Positions 8,767 to 17,694 of a stretch of DNA of 64,000 bases are shown in pieces. The DNA comes from Candidatus Thiocaldithrix dubininis. GTDB lineage: Bacteria > Pseudomonadota > Gammaproteobacteria > Thiotrichales > Thiotrichaceae. The notes under the pieces were generated by a model, which was not told where the DNA came from, did not search any database, and saw nothing but the letters and a program-made list of their open reading frames with translations. A program made the position numbers and the translations under genes. Where the stretch lies: NCBI GenBank assembly GCA_029972135.1, contig CP124755.1, positions 620,001-684,000 of the forward strand, given 5' to 3'. Each line of letters opens with the position of its first letter. Within the stretch, counting starts at the first letter, position 1.

Positions 8767-8802
8767 AAAACGGGGACTTAGGCGCAGCTAAGCCCCCGTT
8801 TT
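8767..8802 (-). terminator. Rho-independent terminator after the TSP3-repeat protein gene
   Basis: AAAACGGGG and CTTAG on one arm pair with CTAAG and CCCCGTTTT on the other (8767-8802), with a T run on the minus strand. It lies 11 bases downstream of the stop codon at 8813, so it should limit transcription into the third cluster gene. Confidence 0.8.
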
Positions 8803-8812
8803 GTTGCTTCCC

Positions 8813-11800
8813 TTAATAAGGGATTTGACGAGTAATGATATAGTTGGCGCTATAAGTGGTATTGGCGGGATGCAAATACACATTGCCTAAGATTGTGTTT
8901 ACATCATTACCCGGTCCGGCAAAAATAACCACCCCATCAAGGTTAATATCCGTCGCATAGTAACCATGTAATTGATAGTTAGTGCTACCTAAAGTGTTAT
9001 TAGAATCACTTAACACATCACTCATAACGACACTAGTATCGTTATAAGGACCGTTGGCAATAATCCGCGTATCAATATTGGCATTACCTGCCCATAACAA
9101 AGCAGTGGCTGTGCCATAAGGGTTATAACGCGCATCTGCACCGTAAGTAGTAACGGTTGAGGTTTTAGTAAAGTCAATCAAGGTCGGCGTGGTACTGTTT
9201 AACTCCACGGGGGTCGCGGTCATAATGCCTAAGTGATTGCGGTGATGAACCGCCACATAATATTTACCTTGTTTAATGCCTTCCAGTGGTAAGGTTACGT
9301 CCCCTTTAGTGACTTCCATCACATCCCCATCCCGTTGGAGTAAGCCTGCAAAACGCGCTACAATTGTTGAAGGGGTCATCGCATCACGCAATTCCACCAA
9401 TACCCAATCCACAGGTGCATTGCTACTGCTAATACTAAACAAACTTGCTGTTGCTACTTCCCGACCCGCATATTTAAAGATGCCTGCATTGCTATACGGT
9501 TGATTGCTAGGAATGAGATTTTTAGTACGCAGGCTATCAGTCATTAGCCCTGTTTTACTGTCATATGCGCCTTGTAATAGCATTTTGACTTGGATTTTTA
9601 AGGCATTACTCGCATCTAAATAGTCTGGGATGCTATCTCCGTCAGTATCAATCGCATCAGAAGGATTACCATCTTTATTTGGATCATTACCCTCGTCTTT
9701 AGATAATATACCATCGCCATCATCATCAGCGTCTAAGTAATTAGGTTTGCCATCTGTGTCAGTATCATCATCAGCGGGTGTCGTTGTACTGTTATAGGTT
9801 TCATAACGGCTTAAAATGCCGTCGTTATCATCATCCGTATCTTTCGCATTGATAATACTATCTAAATCCGTATCAATCGGGGTAGCGGGGCTACTTCCCA
9901 CTTCAGTTTTATCATCAACCCCATCATCATCGGTATCCGCTTTTAAGGGGTCAGTTTTGGTAGTATTAACCTCAATCCCATCATTTAAACCATCGTTGTC
10001 ACTGTCTGGTTTCATCGGATCGGTTTTATATTTATTAACCTCATCCCCATCCACCAAACCATCGCCATCCGTATCGGCAACTAATGGGTTGGGTTGCATA
10101 TTTACTTCTGTACCATCGGCTAAGCCATCTCCATCGGTATCAACTTTTAAGGGATCGGTTTTATATTTATTAACTTCATCCCCATCGCTTAGACTGTCGC
10201 CGTCGGTATCGGGTTTTAACGGATCGGTTTTATGGTTATTAATTTCTGCACCGTCTGACAAACCATCGGCATCCGTATCGGCTTTAGTCGGGTCGGTTTT
10301 GTGGGTATTAATTTCTGCACTATCGCTTAAACCATCCCCATCCGTATCCAGTTTCAACGGGTCGGTTTTAGTGGTATTAACTTCAACCCCATCATTTAAG
10401 CCATCACCGTCAGTATCGAGCTTTAATGGATCGGTTTTCGTCGTATTGACTTCTGTGCCATCTGGTAAGCCGTCCCCATCGGTATCCGGTTTTAGCGGAT
10501 CGGTTTTCGCAGTATTGACTTCTGTGCCATCTGGCAAACCATCCCCATCCGTATCGGATTTAAGCGGGTCGGTTTTATACGTATTAAGCTCTGCGCCATC
10601 GGGTAAACCATCGGCATCTGTATCGGCTTTAGTCGGATCGGTTTTATGGGTATTAATTTCTGCACTATCGGTTAAGCCATCGCCATCGGTATCGAGTTTT
10701 AGGGGATCAGTTTTATGCGTATTAATTTCTGTGCCATCATTTAAACCGTCGCCATCTGTATCGAGTTTTAAGGGATCGGTTTTATGCGTATTAATTTCTG
10801 CTCCATCATTCAAACCATCGCCATCTGTATCGGGTTTTAGGGGATCAGTTTTATGGGTATTAATTTCTGCCCCATCATTTAAACCATCGCTATCCGTATC
10901 GGGTTTTAAGGGATCGGTTTTATGGGTATTAATTTCTGCCCCATCATTCAAACCGTCACCATCGGTATCAGGTTTTAGCGGATTCGTTTTGTAGGTATTA
11001 ATTTCTGCCCCGTCGGTTAAACCATCACCATCGCTATCCGGCTTTAATGGGTCGGTTTGAGTATTGTTAATTTCTACTCCATCGGTTAAACCATCACCAT
11101 CTGTGTCATATTTAAGTGGATCGGTTTTATGGGTATTAATTTCTGCCCCATCAGTTAAACCATCACCATCGGTATCAGTTTTAGTCGGGTCAGTTTTTGT
11201 AGTATTTAATTCAACTGAATCACTTAAACCATCACCATCGGTATCGGCTTTAAGTGGATTGGTTTTATGAGTATTGACTTCTGCACCATCGTTTAAGCCA
11301 TCATTATCCATATCGGCTTTAAGCGGGTCGGTTTTATGAGTATTGACTTCTGCACCATCGGTTAAGCCATCTCCATCAGTATCCGGTTTTAGCGGGTCAG
11401 TTTTATTAATGTTGATTTCTGCACTGTCACTTAATCCATCCCCATCACTGTCCTGTTTAAGTGGGTTAGTTTTATATTGATTAAACTCGTCGTTATCATT
11501 TAAGCCATCGCCATCGGTATCAGCATTATTAGGATCAGTCCCAATTGCTATTTCTTCAGTATCACTAATACCATCTTTATCCGTATCTCGGCAGTCGGCC
11601 GCATAACCATACGTGCGTAAGAAGTTATTATCACTGGAATCACCCCAACCTAAGTTAGTAAATTGGTTGCCGGGGTTGGTATTAACCGAGTTCGGAATTT
11701 TATTAAAAGGATCACTGTCATTATTCATAATGACAATCGGCCCAGGACAAGTACCACTATTGGCAAAGCTGAAAACCTCTTTTTCCTCATTGGCTTTCCA

Positions 11801-12160
11801 AACAAACGTATCTGCTTTCGCGTAAGACAGCGAGAAGGAAATATAATCGGCGTTAGAATTTTCTTTCGGTGCGTCTACTCGGGAATTATCCGCCCAGAGT
11901 GTATTAGTAACTGTACTTTTTAGTGCAACAGGTGAAAACGCGCTTGTACCCGTGAGATGCGGTACGACGATAGTAACCTGCCCCGTCATGCTTCGATCTG
12001 GGTTAGGGGTAGTGGTGGGGCGCATATACACATGATAGCGGGCATCGCTACTGTTCCAGCGAATAGAATATTCCAACGTTTGTGCTGCCCAAGCATTGCT
12101 GCCTGCTAATAGCAGAACAGAGGCGCTTAGCCCTAGTATTTTTCTTAATTGAGTTCGCAT
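8813..12160 (-). CDS. giant thrombospondin type 3 repeat surface protein with shared N-terminal module
   Basis: 1115 residues. A signal peptide (cleavage near NAWA-AQ, residue 26) is followed by the shared module (about 28-190: YHVYM, SMTGQVTIVVPH, YISFSL, EVFSF, NTNPGNQF). Residues 192-850 are thrombospondin type 3 sequence, including 23 consecutive 23-residue units of the form DTDGDGLxDGxEINTHKTDP, which should form a rigid Ca-stabilised stalk. The C-terminal 260 residues (LLQGAYD, AVHHRNHLG, WAGNAN, DINLDGV, GPGND) resemble a C-terminal module I know from large secreted proteins of Bacteroidota, with two dockerin/EF-hand-like segments. No sorting tail is seen, so it may be released or held by partners. 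Confidence 0.85.
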   Translation of the reverse strand: MRTQLRKILGLSASVLLLAGSNAWAAQTLEYSIRWNSSDARYHVYMRPTTTPNPDRSMTGQVTIVVPHLTGTSAFSPVALKSTVTNTLWADNSRVDAPKENSNADYISFSLSYAKADTFVWKANEEKEVFSFANSGTCPGPIVIMNNDSDPFNKIPNSVNTNPGNQFTNLGWGDSSDNNFLRTYGYAADCRDTDKDGISDTEEIAIGTDPNNADTDGDGLNDNDEFNQYKTNPLKQDSDGDGLSDSAEININKTDPLKPDTDGDGLTDGAEVNTHKTDPLKADMDNDGLNDGAEVNTHKTNPLKADTDGDGLSDSVELNTTKTDPTKTDTDGDGLTDGAEINTHKTDPLKYDTDGDGLTDGVEINNTQTDPLKPDSDGDGLTDGAEINTYKTNPLKPDTDGDGLNDGAEINTHKTDPLKPDTDSDGLNDGAEINTHKTDPLKPDTDGDGLNDGAEINTHKTDPLKLDTDGDGLNDGTEINTHKTDPLKLDTDGDGLTDSAEINTHKTDPTKADTDADGLPDGAELNTYKTDPLKSDTDGDGLPDGTEVNTAKTDPLKPDTDGDGLPDGTEVNTTKTDPLKLDTDGDGLNDGVEVNTTKTDPLKLDTDGDGLSDSAEINTHKTDPTKADTDADGLSDGAEINNHKTDPLKPDTDGDSLSDGDEVNKYKTDPLKVDTDGDGLADGTEVNMQPNPLVADTDGDGLVDGDEVNKYKTDPMKPDSDNDGLNDGIEVNTTKTDPLKADTDDDGVDDKTEVGSSPATPIDTDLDSIINAKDTDDDNDGILSRYETYNSTTTPADDDTDTDGKPNYLDADDDGDGILSKDEGNDPNKDGNPSDAIDTDGDSIPDYLDASNALKIQVKMLLQGAYDSKTGLMTDSLRTKNLIPSNQPYSNAGIFKYAGREVATASLFSISSSNAPVDWVLVELRDAMTPSTIVARFAGLLQRDGDVMEVTKGDVTLPLEGIKQGKYYVAVHHRNHLGIMTATPVELNSTTPTLIDFTKTSTVTTYGADARYNPYGTATALLWAGNANIDTRIIANGPYNDTSVVMSDVLSDSNNTLGSTNYQLHGYYATDINLDGVVIFAGPGNDVNTILGNVYLHPANTTYSANYIITRQIPY
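9938..11521 (-). repeat. coding tandem array of 23 units, 69 bp (23 codons) each
   Basis: Translation on the minus strand shows 23 back-to-back units starting DTDGDGL and ending TDPLK plus one residue; one unit is one codon shorter. Units 9-12 differ by only a few residues, pointing to recent duplication, whereas the outer units diverge. Each unit carries one DxDxDG-type Ca-binding loop. Confidence 0.9.
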
Positions 12161-12208
12161 GGGGTTTCTCTGCTTAATTATTATAATTATCTAGTTAGAG
12201 AATAGGTC

Positions 12209-12237
12209 GACGTAGTGTGGTAATTAAACACTACGTC
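12209..12237. other. perfect 10-bp hairpin between two cluster genes
   Basis: GACGTAGTGT (12209-12218) and ACACTACGTC (12228-12237) form a perfect stem with a 9-nt loop, 12 bases after the stop of the short gene and about 50 bases before the giant gene. No T run follows on the minus strand, so it may partly terminate or stabilise the upstream transcript. Confidence 0.5.
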
Positions 12238-12248
12238 AGCAATATCAA

Positions 12249-12875
12249 CTATTTAGGGCATTTGATGGCTTCGCCATAGTTACCTTTATAGTGGTTTTCA
12301 TTAACTGAACCCCAGCCTAAATTGGTAAATTGATTGCCCGGATTGGTATTAGCGGAGTTCGGCATAGCATTAAAGGCATCATCATTTGCCATGACTGCCG
12401 CACCAGAAACGCAGCCTGTTTTATTTTCAAAGCTAAAAATGACTTGTTCTTTATCTTTTTCCCAACCGTAATTGCGTGAGCTTGCGCCTTGTAAGCCAAC
12501 AAATGAGAATGAAATATAATCGGCTTGTGCGTCTTCTTTCGGTGCATCTACACGAGATGCTTCTACCCAAGTCACCCCTTCGATATTGCTTTTTAAATTA
12601 GCCACTTGAAAGCTAGCATCATGCGGTACTTTAAGCGTAACTTGACCGGTGAGACTCATATCAGGTTTGGGGGTACTTAAAGACTTCATCCATAATTGAT
12701 AAGTTTTACCGTCTTCTGCTAAGCCCAATTTGTATTCTAACTGTGCGCTTGGATTTTCGGCTTTAGCTTCGGTTGCTGCCGCTTTCTTAGCGGCTGCTTG
12801 GCTTGGTAGTGTAAATGCCATGCTTAAAGCCGTGCACAGGAATAAGCCGATTGTGTATTTTTTATTAATTTTCAT
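12249..12875 (-). CDS. small secreted protein consisting of the shared N-terminal module only
   Basis: 208 residues. The ATG at 12875 is chosen because GGAG lies 7 bases upstream and a clean signal peptide (MKINKKYTIGLFLC...LPSQA) follows. The mature protein is a single copy of the module found in the two downstream genes: LEYKLGL, PDMSLTGQVTLKVPHD, DYISFSF, EQVIFSFENKTGC, DAFNAMPNS and NTNPGNQFTNLGWG. The conserved Cys in the F-E-N-x-x-G-C segment and a final Cys (KCPK) could form a disulfide. It is the first gene of the three on this strand. I do not recognise the module; a surface, matrix or filament-subunit role is a guess. Confidence 0.8.
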   Translation of the reverse strand: MKINKKYTIGLFLCTALSMAFTLPSQAAAKKAAATEAKAENPSAQLEYKLGLAEDGKTYQLWMKSLSTPKPDMSLTGQVTLKVPHDASFQVANLKSNIEGVTWVEASRVDAPKEDAQADYISFSFVGLQGASSRNYGWEKDKEQVIFSFENKTGCVSGAAVMANDDAFNAMPNSANTNPGNQFTNLGWGSVNENHYKGNYGEAIKCPK

Positions 12876-13065
12876 TAGTTTGCTCCATAGAAAGCCCAAT
12901 TTATTAGTGTTTGATTATAAGAATATTTATGCTGGATAAAAATTTATTTAGATAACTGGTTAAACAATGTTAAGTGAAACCTGCTGGCTTAGCGCAAGGT
13001 ATGACTCGCATCTAGAATCTGCAATCGGGCATAATTCCCCGTGTTGATAACCAGTTGAAGACTTT

Positions 13066-14295
13066 ATGCAAACTCACAACATTATAAAACGCCATCCAAC
13101 AGTTGCAGTAAAAATTGGGGCAGTGACAGTTGGCGGCAATGCGCCTGTCGTCGTGCAATCTATGACTAATACCGATACTGCCGACGCAGTTAAAACCGCG
13201 ATTCAATGCGCAGAACTAGCGCGTGCCGGTTCAGAATTAGTTCGGATTACCGTGAATAGTTTGGAAGCGGCACAAGCTGTACCAGAGATTCGGACTCGCT
13301 TGGATAATATGGGTTGTTCCGTGCCGTTGATTGGCGATTTTCATTTTAATGGGCATAAGTTACTAACGGCTGTACCGGAATGCGCCGAAGCCTTAGCCAA
13401 ATACCGTATTAATCCGGGTAATGTGGGGCGTGGCAAAAAGCGCGATGAACAATTTGCACAAATGATTGAATTTGCCTGTCGTTATGATAAACCCGTGCGA
13501 ATTGGTGTGAACTGGGGATCATTGGATCAAGAATTATTAGCCCGTAAGCTGGATGAAAATAACCAATTAACCCAACCCTTAGAATTGTATGATGTGATGC
13601 ACGAAGCGTTGTTGGAATCGGCGTTAAGCAGTGCTGCCAAAGCCGAAGAATACGGTTTAGCACATGATCATATTATCTTGTCCTGCAAACTGAGCGAAGT
13701 GCAGGGCTTGATTCGTGCTTATGGGGATTTAGCGAAGCGTTGTGATTACCCTTTGCATTTGGGTTTGACCGAAGCGGGTATGGGAAGTAAAGGCATTGTG
13801 TATTCAACAGCCGCATTATCAGTGTTATTACAGCAAGGTATTGGCGACACGATTCGCATTTCTTTAACACCCGAACCACACGCCAAACGTGAAAAAGAAG
13901 TAATTGTGGCGCAGGAAATCTTACAAGCCTTGGGCTTACGTTCTTTTACGCCGCAAGTGATTGCCTGTCCCGGTTGTGGGCGTACCTCCAGCGATTATTT
14001 TCAACGCTTAGCCGAGCAGATTCAAAATTGGCTGCGTGCGCAAATGCCCGTGTGGCGCGATCAATATACCGGGGTGGAAAGCATGTCAGTAGCGGTTATG
14101 GGGTGCGTGGTGAATGGCCCGGGTGAAAGTAAACACGCCAATATTGGTATTAGTTTACCCGGTAGTGGCGAAACGCCGGTTGCCCCCGTGTATGAGGACG
14201 GACAAAAAACCGTAACACTGAAAGGCGAACAGATTGCAGAAGAATTCCAAGCGTTGGTCGAGGCTTATGTGCAGCGGACTTATGCTAAGTGGTAA
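13066..14295 (+). CDS. ispG: 4-hydroxy-3-methylbut-2-en-1-yl diphosphate synthase (IspG/GcpE)
   Basis: 409 residues. It catalyses the penultimate step of the MEP isoprenoid pathway, reducing MEcPP to HMBPP with a 4Fe-4S cluster. The cluster ligands are visible: Cys301 and Cys304 in [13 protein letters not shown], Cys347 in [11 protein letters not shown], and the conserved Glu354. The protein is longer than the E. coli enzyme, with extra sequence in the middle of the barrel, as in many beta/gammaproteobacterial forms. It stands alone between the surface-protein cluster and a dienelactone hydrolase, in the opposite direction to the former. Confidence 0.95.
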   Translation: MQTHNIIKRHPTVAVKIGAVTVGGNAPVVVQSMTNTDTADAVKTAIQCAELARAGSELVRITVNSLEAAQAVPEIRTRLDNMGCSVPLIGDFHFNGHKLLTAVPECAEALAKYRINPGNVGRGKKRDEQFAQMIEFACRYDKPVRIGVNWGSLDQELLARKLDENNQLTQPLELYDVMHEALLESALSSAAKAEEYGLAHDHIILSCKLSEVQGLIRAYGDLAKRCDYPLHLGLTEAGMGSKGIVYSTAALSVLLQQGIGDTIRISLTPEPHAKREKEVIVAQEILQALGLRSFTPQVIACPGCGRTSSDYFQRLAEQIQNWLRAQMPVWRDQYTGVESMSVAVMGCVVNGPGESKHANIGISLPGSGETPVAPVYEDGQKTVTLKGEQIAEEFQALVEAYVQRTYAKW

Positions 14296-14393
14296 TAGCT
14301 TAAGGTTAACCTATTAATCGCAAGCTTTTTAGGCTGATGCAGTCATGTCTGCTTATGATGTTTAAACCTGTATGGAATAGCTAGGAGGAAAGC

Positions 14394-15173
14394 ATGAAAT
14401 TATTAAATAAAGTAGCGGTTGTGGGATTGGCATTATTAAGCACTCATGTGCTGGCGGCGGTGAAAAGCGAAGCGGTGCATTATGAATATGACGGTACAAA
14501 ATTAACCGGCTATTTGTATTATGACGACGCGCTTAAGGAAAAACGCCCCGGTGTGATGGTAGTACACGAATGGTGGGGTTTGAATGATTACGCCAAAAAA
14601 CGTGCTGAAATGCTAGCCGAGCTGGGTTATGTGGCATTTGCGGCGGATATGTACGGTGATGGCAAAGTGACCGATAAACCGGGGCAAGCCAAAGAGTGGA
14701 TGACAGAAACGACCGCCGATGTTGAGGCGTGGCGCGGTACGGCTAAAGCGGGTTTAGAACAGCTCAAAAAAAGCGATAAAGTCGATGGTGGTAAGCTAGC
14801 AGCGATAGGTTATTGCTTTGGTGGTGGCACGATTTTGCAGTTGGCGTATAGCGGTGCGGATATTAAAGGTGTGGTGAGTTTCCACGGGGCGTTGCCATCT
14901 GCACCAGAGGGTAGCGAAATTAAAGCTAAAATTTTAGCGTTTCATGGCAATGCGGATGCAATGGTACAAACGCCAACCGTCAATAAATTTACGGAACAAC
15001 TGGAAAAAACTAAAGCCGATTGGCAATTGGTGACTTATGGTTCTGGCGTACACCACGGCTTTACCAATCCAGAGGCAGGCAAATACGGGATTGAAAATTT
15101 AAAGTACGATGAGGCAGCAGATAAGCGTTCTTGGGCTGGAATGCAGATGTTTTTTACTGAGATTTTTAAATAA
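14394..15173 (+). CDS. exported dienelactone hydrolase family protein
   Basis: 259 residues with an N-terminal signal peptide (cleavage near VLA-AV), so it is probably periplasmic. It has the alpha/beta hydrolase fold of the dienelactone hydrolase family with the triad Cys141 (GYCFGGG), Asp188 (HGNAD) and His221 (VHHGFTNP), plus the family motif VVHEWWGL. A very good ribosome site, AGGAGG, lies just before the ATG. The family hydrolyses esters or lactones; the substrate here is not predictable. No neighbouring aromatic-degradation genes are present. Confidence 0.85.
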   Translation: MKLLNKVAVVGLALLSTHVLAAVKSEAVHYEYDGTKLTGYLYYDDALKEKRPGVMVVHEWWGLNDYAKKRAEMLAELGYVAFAADMYGDGKVTDKPGQAKEWMTETTADVEAWRGTAKAGLEQLKKSDKVDGGKLAAIGYCFGGGTILQLAYSGADIKGVVSFHGALPSAPEGSEIKAKILAFHGNADAMVQTPTVNKFTEQLEKTKADWQLVTYGSGVHHGFTNPEAGKYGIENLKYDEAADKRSWAGMQMFFTEIFK

Positions 15174-15181
15174 CTGAACAG

Positions 15182-15218
15182 GCTAACCCCAGCATGTATT
15201 GATATAACTGGGGTTAGC
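15182..15218. terminator. long hairpin between convergent genes
   Basis: GCTAACCCCAG (15182-15192) and CTGGGGTTAGC (15208-15218) form a perfect 11-bp stem with a 15-nt loop between the stops of the convergent genes at 15173 and 15228. Neither side has a clear T run, so it may act as a weak bidirectional terminator. Confidence 0.5.
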
Positions 15219-15227
15219 GCATGGTGT

Positions 15228-15746
15228 TTAACCTACTGGCATTTGCGAGACGGCTGCGCCAATGCCAATAACCCATAACACTAACATAGCAATAATTGAG
15301 ATTAGTGCCATGATGCCAACTGTTTTCCAGAAACTGGCTTGGGCGTTTAGTGCATCTTCTAAATCACGCACATTATGTGAACCATTGAGGCGCTTAATTG
15401 CGCTTGCGTAACGTAATAAATAGACGGAAATAATAATGTAGATAATGGCAATGACGATATAAATTGCCCCCATACCGATAATGGTGGTCATGCCCCCCGG
15501 TGTTTGCCCTAAGAACGCGCCTTCTACCCCCGTCGCTTGTCCTAAGTAGGTCATGGTCGCCATAAGCATAATGCCTGCAATGGCTGTGAAAAATGCGCCA
15601 ATAAAGCCGAGAATAGCTAAAAATAAGACCCAAGGACGCGTTTTGCGCATAGCGGCTAAAATATTAGCCGTAATGGTATGCCCCATTACATCAGTGACAT
15701 CACGCACGGCTGTTTTAGGTGGTGTATATAAATTAGTAGAATCCAT
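15228..15746 (-). CDS. multi-pass membrane protein, DUF5362-like
   Basis: 172 residues. A polar N-terminal 35 residues precedes three hydrophobic segments (about 38-65, 92-112 and 143-165). The middle part, LLRYASAIKRL followed by NVRDLEDALNAQASFWK, is typical of the DUF5362 family of small inner-membrane proteins. No catalytic residues are recognisable. It is a single gene between convergent (DLH) and divergent (trpF) neighbours. Function unknown. Confidence 0.7.
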   Translation of the reverse strand: MDSTNLYTPPKTAVRDVTDVMGHTITANILAAMRKTRPWVLFLAILGFIGAFFTAIAGIMLMATMTYLGQATGVEGAFLGQTPGGMTTIIGMGAIYIVIAIIYIIISVYLLRYASAIKRLNGSHNVRDLEDALNAQASFWKTVGIMALISIIAMLVLWVIGIGAAVSQMPVG

Positions 15747-15910
15747 TGCTTGATCCTGAGTTGATTAGTTCACTATAAGTTTAGTGAAGCGCTACCAGAT
15801 TGTTTGATTGAAACAGCTAATAGGCAGTATTTCGCAGATTATTATGCGACTTGGAATTGCTTCAGACTGAGCAACTTGGCCACAATAAGCATTTTTGCGG
15901 TGTTATAACG

Positions 15911-16552
15911 ATGCAAACAGAAGCTAAACGTTGTCGGGTAAAAATTTGCGGCATTACTTCTATTATTGATGCGCAAATGGTGGCAAATGCAGGTGTAGAT
16001 GCGATTGGGCTCGTGTTTTATGCCAAAAGCAAGCGCAATGTCAGCATTGAACAAGCCGCTGCTATTTGCCAAGCCTTGCCGCCCTTTATTAGCACGGTGG
16101 GGTTATTTTTGGATGCGGATCGCGCATTTGTCCAACAGGTGTTAGCGCAAGTGCCGTTGGACTTATTGCAATTTCATGGTTTGGAAACGCCTGCTTACTG
16201 CCAACAATTTCAGCGTCCTTATATTAAAGCGGTGGGTATTCACGGTTTAGAAAGCGTGGGTGGTTTTCAAGCGTATGCCGAGCAATATACGCATGCCAAA
16301 GGTTTTTTATTAGATAGCCATGCGCTTGGTGGGGCAGGCGGAACGGGTGAAACCTTCGATTGGTCGTTAGTACCACAACATTATACTAAGCCTATTATTT
16401 TGGCGGGTGGCTTAACCCCGCATAATGTGGCACAAGCGATTCAGCAAAGCGGGGTTTATGCTGTGGATTTAAGCTCAGGTGTAGAGGCTGCCCCCGGCGT
16501 TAAAGACAGCGCCAAGGTGCAAGCGTTTATGCAAGCGGTGGCCAGTGCTTAA
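15911..16552 (+). CDS. trpF: phosphoribosylanthranilate isomerase
   Basis: 213 residues. It isomerises phosphoribosylanthranilate to CdRP in tryptophan synthesis. Visible motifs are RVKICGIT with the catalytic Cys, GLVFYAKSKRNV, LLQFHG, and LAGGLTPHNV and VDLSSGVE near the C-terminus. The ATG at 15911 starts just before the conserved first strand; upstream in-frame codons do not look like the family. The 3' end meets the convergent isochorismatase gene in a shared TTAA (16549-16552). trpB and trpA follow 1.1 kb further on, separated by two unrelated genes. Confidence 0.93.
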   Translation: MQTEAKRCRVKICGITSIIDAQMVANAGVDAIGLVFYAKSKRNVSIEQAAAICQALPPFISTVGLFLDADRAFVQQVLAQVPLDLLQFHGLETPAYCQQFQRPYIKAVGIHGLESVGGFQAYAEQYTHAKGFLLDSHALGGAGGTGETFDWSLVPQHYTKPIILAGGLTPHNVAQAIQQSGVYAVDLSSGVEAAPGVKDSAKVQAFMQAVASA

Positions 16553-17070
16553 CCCGGTAAGGCAACAGTAGCAGGAATTAACGCCACGCGAGTAGAAACC
16601 GCATGTAAGGCAATTAAGTGCAGCATTTCGCTAACCGTTGTACAGCAATCCGGCAAAATGCTGACTTGATACGCATCCGCCGCTTTAGAAATGGCGGTGT
16701 GAGTCACGCAGTTTTGCGTCATCATGCCACACACTAATAATTCATTTACGTCTAACTGCTTTAATACGTCGCTTAAATTCGTTTGATAAAAACTATCTGC
16801 ATATGCTTTAACGACAATCGGCGCATTAGGTGCGGCGGCTAAAATGCGCGGGTGAATTTCCACTCCCTCTGTTCCCTCATTAAAAAATGGGGCAAGCCCT
16901 TGACTGCTATCTGCAATATGTTGAATTAAAATAACTGGAATGTTCTGAGCTTGGGCGTGAGCAATCGCTTGTTCAATATTGGCTAGGGTTTGTTCTGTAT
17001 TCCATAACGGAAATTTGCCATCAGGGAAGTAATCGTTTTGTAAATCAATAACTAATAATGCTTGGCTCAT
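16549..17070 (-). CDS. isochorismatase-family cysteine hydrolase
   Basis: 173 residues. The cysteine hydrolase triad of the isochorismatase/nicotinamidase superfamily is visible: Asp9 (LLVIDLQNDYF), Lys88 (IVVKAYADSF) and Cys121 (GMMTQNCVTHT). The length fits the single-domain hydrolases of this superfamily. The substrate (an amide or ester) is not predictable from context. The ATG at 17070 gives the canonical start. It is divergent from the AsnC-type regulator, which could control it. Confidence 0.82.
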   Translation of the reverse strand: MSQALLVIDLQNDYFPDGKFPLWNTEQTLANIEQAIAHAQAQNIPVILIQHIADSSQGLAPFFNEGTEGVEIHPRILAAAPNAPIVVKAYADSFYQTNLSDVLKQLDVNELLVCGMMTQNCVTHTAISKAADAYQVSILPDCCTTVSEMLHLIALHAVSTRVALIPATVALPG

Positions 17071-17182
17071 GATAGTAATCTGCAATTGGCTAAAGCCTTA
17101 CAGTAAAGTGTTTGGGTTAGAATAAGAATTGTGAACTGTAGGTATTTGCAGCGTTTTAGTTACAGTTTGTAAGTGGGAGCAC

Positions 17183-17578
17183 ATGGATAAGATTAATCAG
17201 GCAATTTTGGCATGTTTGAAGGCAAATAGCCGTCGGAGTTGGCAGGAAATAGGTAAGCAGGTGTTTTTAAGTGGGCAAGCGGTCGCCGCACGCGTTCAGC
17301 AATTAGAAGATCATGGGTTAATTAGTGCTTATACTATTCGCCAAACCAAGATTGAGCGGCATTTCATCACAATGTTTATGGAAGTGGCACAGTTTGAGCA
17401 ATTTGAGCGCTTTTTACAGCAAGAGCCTCAAGTAGAAGCTGCTTATAAGATAACGGGTGAAGGCTGTTATCAATTGATTTTTACACCGGATAACCCACAA
17501 TCTTTAGAGCCATTTTTAAATTCATTATTAAAATACGGTAAATATCGGGTTTCAAGCGCCATTCGCTGTGTGAAATAA
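17183..17578 (+). CDS. Lrp/AsnC-family transcriptional regulator
   Basis: 131 residues, slightly short for the family. An N-terminal winged helix-turn-helix (about 1-60; LACLKANSRRSWQEIGKQVFLSGQAV) is followed by a RAM-type ligand-binding domain (about 62-131) with ITGEGCYQL in place of the usual VTGxxDY. GGGAG lies 3 bases before the ATG. It sits between a divergent isochorismatase-family gene and trpBA, so either could be its target. The effector is probably an amino acid by family. Confidence 0.8.
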   Translation: MDKINQAILACLKANSRRSWQEIGKQVFLSGQAVAARVQQLEDHGLISAYTIRQTKIERHFITMFMEVAQFEQFERFLQQEPQVEAAYKITGEGCYQLIFTPDNPQSLEPFLNSLLKYGKYRVSSAIRCVK

Positions 17579-17694
17579 GCCGCTTATGGCGATTTAGCGT
17601 CTATCCCAACGCAATAGGTTTCTAGATAGGCGGTCGGGCTTATGGTAACTTAGCAGGTTTTACAGCGGACTGATGTAGCAGGAGTGCAGGGCGC

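Noticed and set aside
9816..11270. Long plus-strand open frames opposite the TSP3-repeat gene
   Set aside because: They are repetitive (SVSGFxGSVL-type units) only because the opposite coding strand is repetitive; the minus-strand protein has a signal peptide, known repeat family and terminator.
9938..11521. CRISPR-like periodic array
   Set aside because: The period is 69 bp with no spacer part, the reading frame is kept through every unit and the translation is a known Ca-binding repeat.
13012..13880. Minus-strand open frames inside and before ispG
   Set aside because: Short frames opposite a highly conserved gene, with no start signals.
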